From Vitrella brassicaformis (taxonomy: Eukaryota > Sar > Vitrellaceae): 64,000 bases of DNA. Below the pieces are notes generated by a model. It did no database searches and was not told the origin of the DNA. It was given only the letters and a program-made list of their open reading frames with translations. Location: NCBI GenBank assembly GCA_001179505.1, contig CDMY01000441.1, positions 1 through 64,000 on the forward strand, given 5' to 3'. Below, piece by piece: positions 56,234 through 64,000 of the stretch (within the stretch, counting starts at the first letter, position 1; each line of letters starts with the position of its first letter). The translations under genes were made by a program, and so were the position numbers.

Positions 56234-59066
56234 TCACTTCCTCCGGCGCCGCCTGGCGGAGCCGCCCTCTCCGTCCCCCTGCCCCTGCTGCCCACCCGCC
56301 CCCATGGACTCGCCCACCATCACGACGTCATCGTCGTCCTTGGCCTTGGCCTTGTCGTCGTTGGCGTTGGCGTCGGCGTTTTCAAGGTCGATCACCACTT
56401 TCTTGCCGTCCGGCTGTGGCTGCTGAATGTCCTTGTCGCGCTGCCGCCTCAGCTGCCGCTGGGTGCGCTCAGACGCCGCAGGCTGAGCCTTCTTGTCGCC
56501 CTGCTTGTCCTTCCTCGGCTTGTCGAGCGGCTGCTCCTCATCGGAGCCGGAATCGACCATCTCGGCGTGCTGCGGGCCTCCACCACCACCACCAACAGCA
56601 GCCGCACTTGAAGCAGCAGCAGCCCCCTTCCTGCCGTTGTGTGCCGCCGGCAGTGGGGGCGCCTCGTCCCCCACGCCGTGCATCTTGGCGTTGCGCTCGG
56701 CCTGCTCGTCTTTGGGGCTCTTCCTGGGCTTCTTGGCGGCATTGCCCCCGTCCAGCCCCTCGCTGATGGAGTCCATCAGACTGGCCGGGGGATTGCCTCG
56801 CGCGCCCTGCCGCATGTGTGGGGGCGCCTTGTCCATGTCCGGCCGCGCCTGTCGCTTCGGCCGGTCGGCAAGCTGAAAGCCCTTGAACTGGTGGAATATG
56901 CTCCGGCCCCGGATGCCTGCCTTGGCCTTCGCGGCGCCTGGCTGCTGCTGGTTCGGCTGCCCGGGCTGGTCGTTGCTGCGGCTGTTGGCCTCGTTGTCGT
57001 CATTGTCGAGGTCGATGGGGTCTTTGTGATTGCCACTGGGCTGCAGGAGGTCGTTCTGCTCGAGACCGATGCGGTTGCGGCGACGGGGTGGAGGCGGTAA
57101 GGGTGGCGGTGGTGGGCCGTAAGGCTGCAGCTCTGGCTGGGGGGGGCCAAAGGGGTTGCTACCCTCCTTGGTCTTCTCCCTGGTGATTGCAAAAGAAACA
57201 ACGAGACGGACATACACCTCTGAGACTGTGCGATGAGAGACTGTTTGTGTATGTGTGGTTCTACTTACTTCCAGTCATTGAGTCCATGACGGTTTTGTGA
57301 GGGCAGCGGCGCCTCCACCTCCTCGACCTCCTCCACCTCACCATGGGCTGCGCCACCCGACGATGCGGCAGCAGCCGCCGCCGCGGCAGCAGGACTGGAC
57401 GACAGCTTCTTGGCCCGGCTCTTCTTTCTCTCGTACTGTCTCAGCAGCCGCTGCTGCTCCTCCTTCTCACGCTGAGTCATCCCCTTCAGAGGGTCGACCT
57501 CGGCCTCGTCGTCCCTCTCGTCACGCCTCTCGTCAAGCCGGTCCCTCTTGCCCTTGCCGTTGTTGCCCCACCTGTTGGCCTGCTTTTCCTTCTGCTTCAT
57601 CTCGTACTCGTCCTCCTCCTGGTTGGACTGCTCCATCTGCTGCCTCATGAAGCCCTCCCAGCCGGCATCGTCCATCTGGCTGGGGATGGGGGCAGGGGAC
57701 GGCCGCCGGCCATGGACGACCCCATGGATGGCATCGTCTAGCGCCTCACGAATGCTGGGAATGTCGCGTCGCCGTTTGTCCTTTTTGCCGCCCTGCTTGG
57801 CCCAGGGGGGTGCGGGCTTGGGCTCCTTGCCCTTGGCCTTAGGGCGGCCGAGGGGGATGAGTGGGTTGTCGAAGGGCTTCTTCTTGGGCACCATGACGTG
57901 CTTCTGGGTGACGTGGTCGCGCGAAAAGGGTGTTGGCATGGACGGGCCGGCGGGGCTCGCGATGGGCTCGGCGGGGTCGAACACCGGCGGTGGAGATGGG
58001 GGGCGCTCGGGCAACGTCTGCGAAGTAAATGACACAGAGAGGGCAGAGAAGTGAGTGTCGGTGTCTGTCTGTCTGTGTATTGGGNNNNNNNNNNNNNNNN
58101 NNNNNNNNNNNNNNNNNNNNNNNNNNNNNNNNNNNNNNNNNNNNNNNNNNNNNNNNNNNNNNNNNNNNNNNNNNNNNNNNNNNNNNNNNNNNNNNNNNNN
58201 NNNNNNNNNNNNNNNNNNNNNNNNNNNNNNNNNNNNNNNNNNNNNNNNNNNNNNNNNNNNNNNNNNNNNNNNNNNNNNNNNNNNNNNNNNNNNNNNNNNN
58301 NNNNNNNNNNNNNNNNNNNNNNNNNNNNNNNNNNNNNNNNNNNNNNNNNNNNNNNNNNNNNNNNNNNNNNNNNNNNNNNNNNNNGGGTGGTTTGGGTGTC
58401 ACTTACCGAGCCTTGGTGCCCCGAGATGAAGAGTTCCTTGAGCTGGCCCAGCTGCTCTTCGTTCTTCTCCCACTGCTGGTTCTTGAACATGAAGCTCAGC
58501 ATGCGACGCCACTGACGGCGCCTGACGCATCCACACACACGCACACACACATATGGACACGGAGACCCGGAGAGGCTGCTATGTGTGTGTGTGGGTGGGT
58601 GGGTGGGTACCGCGTGCTGATGTGGTTTTGGTCGATCATGTCACTGTCCTCCTCGGCAGCGGCCTTGCCGCTCTTGCCCCCGCCACCCTTGCCCCGCCGC
58701 GGCAACCGACTCAACAACCGACGCATCCTGACCACCACACAAGACACCCACAGACACAGAAACAACGCCACATCAGCCGATAGAAGGAAGGATGGATGGA
58801 ACAGCCTTCGCCAAGCTCACCCACCCCTTTTGCTCGAAGTCATCCGCGACGAGGTTGGTGACCCATTCGACGACAAAGACGCCGCAGTCGAAGGAGTTCT
58901 CCTGCTGCGGCACCGTCAAAGAAGTCATGACCCACCGCTTGGGCGAGTCCTTGTTGTACACGCCTCTGCGATTCGTCGGCTGGGGGAGCTCGAACTCCCA
59001 CCGCTCCCGCTCCTCAGGAGCCAGCTGCTGCTGAAACTTGCACTGGAACTCCTGTCAAGTCAACCA

Positions 59067-59102
<36 letters not shown>

Positions 59103-61855
59103 GGGCGTCTGTGGGAGGCTGAGTATAGTGGGTGGGTGTTGTGTGTGGGTGTTATCACGTACCCGCTCGATGTATAGGGGCATTTTCTGTTTGAAGTCGT
59201 GTTTGGATCCGCCCCAGTAGGCGTCCATGCTGTCGAGCTGAAGCAGCAGGGCGCGCTTGGACACCGGCAGGGGGGCCGGCGGCTCGGAAGGCTTCCCATC
59301 AACAACAAGGCTACTCTGCATGCGATTAACACACCAGACAGGCAGACAGTCAGCTCAACATGCGGGTGGGTCGAAGACTTACGCGTCTTATGCATACCTT
59401 GGCTCCGTGGTGCGTCTGGTTGTCTGGTTCGTCGCTCGATGCGCATGCCGCAGCAGCAGCCGCCGCTGCTGCTGGTGGCGGCTCCACACCCTGCTGTCCG
59501 CCCTCTGCCGCCCCGGCAGTCGGGTGCAGCAACTTGCGGCGCTTGCTGCGCCGCCCGTTGCCTTTGCCGACGCCACGACCAACACCATCCCCCTCGCCAT
59601 TGGCCGCTGCAGCAGCCGCCTCCGGCGCTACTTGCCCTGAACCATCCCGCACCTCTCCCTCCTCCATCTCGTCATGTTTCTCTGCGGCCGCCATGGTCAC
59701 ATCATCGCCCTCCGCCTCTCCCTGTTGCGGCTGCCCGCCCTCAGCACCACTCTCACCCTCACCCTCGCCCGGCGCCATGACGGCATCGCCCTGTGTGTCG
59801 GTTGCCTCGGCCTCGTCATTGTCCATCTTCTCATCGCCATCACCGCCATTGCCACCGTCGCCGCCGTCCGCCTCTCGGCCCCGCATCACTAGGTCCTCGT
59901 CGAAGCTCTCGGCTGGCACGGGCGGCTGGGGAGACGGCTGGTCGGTGACGGGGGGCGCGGGAGGCGCGCCCAGGACGGGGGCAGCCGGGGGGTGGGATGC
60001 TTGCAGCCACTGTGGATGGAGGAGCTCGTCGAACGATGGGTCTTGGGGCTCGGCCGCATCGTCGGCCGTGTAGGCGGGCGGGGGGGTCATGGGGTGGGCC
60101 GGCGCGTCCGCATCGCCACTGCTGCCACCTCCAGCAGCAGCAGCAGCACCAGCAGCTGCTGCTGGTGCTGGGCCGGTGTCCTGATCTTGCACCTGTAGCT
60201 GTGACTCCTTCTCTGGTGCCTTCTTGCGGTGGGTGGAGTCTTCGACGACGATGGGCTCCTGGGGTGGGAGAGGGGGTGGGGGCAGCGGACCGCGCTTGAG
60301 GGGCGAGTCATAGTCATAGTCGTCCAGGTCGATGTGGTCACCGCCCCCCGTGGCGAACCGGTCCTGCAGCATCCGCAATTCCTGTTCCTGGATGGACTCC
60401 TGCTTGGCACGCTCCAAATCCTCCGCCTCCTTATCATCACCAGGTGGCCTGCACACAACACAACGCAATACAACACAAGACACGGACGACATACCCATCC
60501 ACTGTAAGTCACGCACGCTCTGCGAGGTCGTGTCGCTGTGCAAACACACTTACGGCTCGTTGACGTCTATGTCTAGGTTGTCGAGGTCGTCATCGAAGTC
60601 GGCCTCCTCCCCTCCGTCGTCGCCGGCTGCCCGCCCCTCGCCGGCAGGGGGGCCGCCGGGGCTCTGGGAGAAGTCGAACTCCTCGGGGTGCACGTCGCTG
60701 TAGCCCTCGTGTGTGTGGCGGTCATGGATGGCCCGGTGCGGCTTGTAGAGGATCGCCAGCCACCAGTGGAGGTTGTTGGCGTTGATTGGCAGAATGATGA
60801 AGTCGCGCTTGAGCAGGGTGGGGCCTACGTGAAGGGCAAGGAGGAGGTCAAGGGGTTAAAGTTTCATATGTGTGTGGGTGGTTTGCGGTGGTTTGTGTGT
60901 CTTACGGAGTTTGTCGGTCCATCGCTCTACGAGTTTGTACGGGTCTTTCTCCTTGGACGACACGTACTTCTTCCAGAAGAAGCTGCTGAAGATGTGCCAC
61001 CGCTTCTTCTGCGACTCGTCCAACAACTGCAAGGCACACACATCCATGTGTGCCTCCTCCCCTCTCCCTCCCTCCCTCTCTCTCTCCATCCCTCCATCCC
61101 TCCCTCTCTCTCTCTCTCTCTGTCTCTCTCTCCCTTTGGCGTACATGTTTGGACAGAAATCGGAGGAAGAAGTCGATGAGGCTGTCGTTGAGGTACTCCT
61201 CGTCCGCTAGGCGGTAGTAGTCCTGCTTCGTCAGCTGGATCCCGTCGATGCCCCAGCCCTCCACATTGGCCGTCTTCTCGAGCGAGCCCCACAACCCACG
61301 CTGGAGTTCCAGCTCGTCCTTGCCAATGTCCTCAAAAGGACCGATCTGCGGCGAGAAGGTGTGGTGCTCCAGCCGAGCGGCCGACCGGGTGCGGCCTGCC
61401 ACTCCTTCGGGGCGGGGGCGGCCGGGGGCCATCAGACCTGTGTGTGTCAGGGAGGTAGAGAGAAACCGAACAGTGAGAGAGAGGGAGAGAGAGAGAGAGA
61501 AAGTGCATGGCGTGGATCGTTGGTTCCTTGCTTGGTGGCTCACCGGCCGCCCGCGCGGCCCCGCAGAACAACTGGCCGGCGCGGCCCAGGAGGGAGCCAC
61601 CTCTCCCCTGAGGCGCTCGTGAAGGGGCTGCAGCCGCGGCTGCTGCTGCAGGCTCTTCCTGATGCCATGACAAAGCAACCACAACACACAACATGCGATT
61701 GAGAAGCTGCCATCTCCCTCCCTCCCAGCTCTTTTGATTGCGTGAATTGCTCCCACCTCGATTTCGTCTTTGTCTTCGTCGCTCTCATCTGCCAGGTTGA
61801 TGACCTCCTCCTTCAGGGCGCTCTCGCCGCCGACGTGGCGGCCTCGCCTGGACAT
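56234..61855 (-). CDS. Ulp1/SENP-family SUMO protease (peptidase C48) with long internal insertion
   Basis: At least twelve exons: 61855-61757, 61658-61544, 61437-61145, 61026-60906, 60824-60554, 60448-59398, 59315-59163, 59051-58825, 58727-58611, 58521-58407, 58017-57269, 57179-56234. Phases close outside the gap. The protease starts with IQLTKQDYYRLADEEYLNDS and LIDFFLRFLSKHV. The catalytic His is in ANNLHWWLAILYKP, the Asp in LLQLDSMDAYWGG, and Gln...Cys in VPQQENSFDCGVFVVEW. A low-complexity insertion of about 380 residues (Ala/Gly/Pro/Asp/Glu) separates His from Asp, as in the SENP6/7 branch. The C-terminal extension (about 640 residues) is charged and disordered. It removes or edits SUMO on nuclear proteins. 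The N gap (58085-58384) falls in the tenth intron, so a small exon might be missing. Confidence 0.88.
58085..58384. other. Assembly gap (300 N)
   Basis: A run of exactly 300 N, likely a scaffold gap of estimated or default size. It lies between two SENP exons whose phases match across it. Confidence 0.99.
59066..59093. repeat. (GA)n microsatellite in a SENP intron
   Basis: GA run (CT on the coding strand) acting as the pyrimidine-rich tract of a SENP intron. Confidence 0.85.
61054..61134. repeat. CTCC/CT simple repeat in a SENP intron
   Basis: Mixed CTCC, CCCT and CT units in the intron between 61145 and 61026; purine-rich on the coding strand. Confidence 0.8.
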
Positions 61856-62321
61856 CGATGCGGCCGGCAAGTCACGGGAGCCGCTGGAGGGCACTCGACG
61901 GCTCTACTGACGGCTCGGAAGGGCCGTCTGTGATGCTCACAGGCATCAGCGGATGGGAAAGCGGCGCGAGAGGGTCGTGCTTGGATGATTTGGAAGGCTG
62001 CAATGGGCTGATCTGCAGCTGGTGGTCCTTCCTCCGTGATCGGAACAGCCCTCTCTCTCTATATTTCAATGACCTCAAGGATGACTCTAAGCTCGCACCA
62101 GAAAGAGGAACAAAGTGACCGAGCAAAGGTGGCAAAGCAGCTTGGCGAGAGGTGCTTGTGGCTGTTTGACCCCTCAGCGGACAAACCAAGGAGTGATGTC
62201 AACAATTCTGAAGCTACGTTGACATCACAGCAGCATTATCAGGAGGCTCCACAGAAGCAGCGCATGATACACCGCCTTCTTGACGACCTGATTCATCCCC
62301 AGATCGTCGAGTCGTCCTGTA
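61856..62321. promoter_or_regulatory. Divergent promoter region, SENP / HTH-like protein
   Basis: 466 bp between the starts at 61855 (minus) and 62322 (plus). A plus-strand frame is open from 62036 through the gene's start in another frame. It has no support. Confidence 0.4.
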
Positions 62322-64000
62322 ATGGCCAGCCATGCGCCCCCTCCCTTCCCCTCTCTCACCGGCGCCCAGCCGCCAGAGCTGCCGCCCATCCAGGTGCCCC
62401 TGCCGCCTCACATCCGCCCCGCTGCCGGCCCGCCACAGGTCGCCCAGACGATGCTCGTCGAGTACCAGATGCGCAGGCCTCAGCTGACGCCTGGGGAGTT
62501 CGCCAACGAGAAGGGCATCCCTGTGGAGCTGATGGTCGAGTGGCTGCGCGCGGCGGGGATCCAGTTGTTTCTGCCGGTGGAGAAGCGGCTGCAATTGATT
62601 GAGGAGTTTCGAAGCAGGGCGCCTCTGTCGCAGAGTGTGTTCTGTGCGGAGAAGGGCCTGGACGAGGTGTTCTTTGCGTCGTGGGTTGAGGATTTCAGCA
62701 AGGCGGGAGCCGTGCAGGGCGGCCCTGAGTGGATGCGGACGCTGCAGCAGGTGGTGGCCTTGGATCAGGCGGGGCTTGATGGCTTCCCCCATCCCCACGC
62801 TCACCATCACCACCCTCACCACCCTCACCCTGCCGCCTATCATGACATGCCGCCGTTCGGCTATCCCCCGCCCCCACCACTCCCCCCGCCGCAGTCGCAG
62901 CATCATCCCGCAACGATGCATCCGGGGATGGGCATGGGCGCCATGGTGAGAGTGAGGTACCCCATGCAGCCGCCGCCAAGGGCATACGCAGGGCCACACG
63001 CACCCCAGGTGAAGGACCAAATGGACAGAGGGGGGTGTCATCGATCGCAGCAGCATACATCATGTGCTTACCCATGTGTCCACAGGCCCCCGATTTCGGC
63101 CCTTCATATGGCTACGAGCCTTACCCATCCCCTTACCCCCTTCGCCCGCCCCACCCAGCGGCGGCCATCCCGCCGTTCCCACCGATGAGGGTGCGGCTGC
63201 CTCAGGCGGCTCCCCGACCGATGCCGCCCGACGGCGCTAGCGCCGCTGCTGATGCTGGTGAAGATGTGACGGACCGTTATGACATTATCTGGGGCGATCT
63301 CCGTGTGGAGGGGTGCGAGGGGTTGGAGTTTGCTGTGATGGCCGGGGAGGGGGCGCAGCTGCTGTTGGAGGCCACTAAGGGTGTGAGGACAGGTGAGAGA
63401 GTGATTAAGCGGAAAGGAACGCACGAACACCGAGCTAGAACGAACCCTGGAGCTCTCTTTCCCTGTCTGTCTGTCTGTCTGTCTCTCCATCTGTCTGTCA
63501 GATCTGCCTCTGTTGCAAGAGTATGCCCAGAAGCTCCTCTCCGCCCGGCACGACGAGATCCACAGTGACAGGCCATCCATCCCCCCCATCGCACAAGCCC
63601 ACCCGTTTCCCGCTCCCTCACCAGTTACAACCGAGACCAGCGTCGAACTTGACACGAGCAGCGGCGTCAACAGGGAGCTTCCGGGGGGCCTGGAGTTCAC
63701 CGTCACTGTGCGCGTGGTCAAGCGGGGCGAGGGGGAGGGGGCTGGGGCTTCGGCTGTGGAGCGGTTTCCCTTTCTGGTTGGGAGCGAGAGGGGCGTGTGC
63801 ATCGCCTGGAAGGCGGCCAAGGACTTCGCCCAACGGTGTCGAATGGCCGCGACGGGTGCATCCTTCCCCCTCACCTCTCCCTTTATGAACCCGCCATGGT
63901 CGGCCAGCCACAACCCGGGCGTCACTGTGGAGGAGCTCATCACCGCCGGGCTGGGCGAGAGGGGCATCGCATACGCCGTGACGGACGAGGCCGTCACTGC
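62322..64000 (+). CDS. Protein with two HTH-like helical segments and Pro/His-rich linker, 3' truncated
   Basis: Exons 62322-63008, 63086-63392 and 63502 to beyond the window edge; about 497 residues are visible. Residues 45-125 hold two successive helical units of similar type: LTPGEFANEKGIPVELMVEW and LSQSVFCAEKGLDEVFFASW. Each has the layout of a short helix-turn-helix (phrase AFC-x-x-x-G-L-x-x-x-x-F-x-x-W), as in transposase- or CENP-B-like HTHs. A Pro/His/Met/Tyr-rich disordered linker follows, then a segment DRYDIIWGDLRVEGCEGLEF and a beta-rich region (LEFTVTVRVVKRGE, FPFLVGSERGVCIAWKAAKD). A DNA-binding role is inference from the HTH resemblance. The 3' part is cut by the window end. 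Confidence 0.6.

Noticed and set aside
55783-56766. Plus-strand open frame of 327 codons
   Set aside because: Much of it is the reverse of the SENP C-terminal exon and the rest is simple-repeat sequence; composition is Arg/Pro/His shadow-like.
58085-58384. Possible real sequence or exon within the N run
   Set aside because: It is an assembly gap; nothing can be read there, and flanking SENP exons are already in matching phase.
1-64000. Bacterial-style operons, defence islands, CRISPR arrays, phage or transposon ends
   Set aside because: The window is a spliced eukaryotic nuclear region; I found no repeat-spacer arrays, terminal inverted repeats with transposase, or tRNA-associated insertions.

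Overview
The window is nuclear DNA from an intron-rich eukaryote, not a prokaryote. Nearly every gene is split into short exons. Introns are about 50-250 bp, usually begin GTGAGT/GTAAGT-like and end in (TG)n-CAG. Protein families are eukaryotic: SR splicing factor, SUV39-type SET enzyme, Ulp1/SENP protease, AP2 domain, fused three-part urease. A trigger factor-like protein with a two-part signal-plus-transit leader suggests a complex (secondary) plastid. With the AP2 domain, the RAP protein and a gustatory-receptor-like protein, this points to an alveolate alga of the chromerid type; Vitrella is my best guess, but this is inference from gene content only. No operons, tRNA, rRNA, CRISPR or insertion sequences were seen.

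Layout. 0.3-1 kb: small signal-anchor protein. 1.2-5.5 kb (-): RAP-domain protein, head-to-head with 5.6-8.3 kb (+) trigger factor-like protein. 8.5-10.6 kb: two divergent secreted Cys proteins, each with an apparent one-base frame break. 11.1-13.2 kb (-): Kir-family potassium channel with a non-canonical selectivity filter, head-to-head with 13.4-15.3 kb (+) TTC4-type Hsp90 co-chaperone. 15.9-17.2 kb (-): secreted Cys-rich protein with NDT repeats. 18.1-19.4 kb (-): SR splicing factor, head-to-head with a 2.15 k-residue protein at 20-26.6 kb (+). 27-35.1 kb (-): three unrecognised genes. 35.6-40.7 kb (+): SET-like plus AP2 chromatin protein. 41.3-44.3 kb (-): secreted GH31 sulfoquinovosidase, head-to-head with 44.4-49.0 kb (+) urease. 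49.4-50.2 kb (-): small secreted protein. 50.4-51.9 kb (-): H3K9-type methyltransferase. 52.0-53.8 kb (-): phosphopantetheine adenylyltransferase fused to an HD phosphohydrolase, only 48 bp from the start of a GRL-like membrane protein (53.8-55.5 kb, +). 56.2-61.9 kb (-): Ulp1/SENP protease with a 300-N assembly gap in an intron. 62.3-64 kb (+): HTH-like protein running off the end.

The genes do not form one pathway. Two neighbours, sulfoquinovosidase and urease, both release nutrients (sulfosugar, urea nitrogen) and share a 123-bp promoter region. Several others (SR factor, SET-AP2, SUV39, SENP) are nuclear regulators. Most exon models were built by hand from splice signals, reading-frame closure and family conservation. 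For 15 of the 19 gene models, the exons I list sum to an open frame with a stop. The exceptions are the two 8.5-10.6 kb genes, the truncated last gene, and possible missing exons in the N gap.
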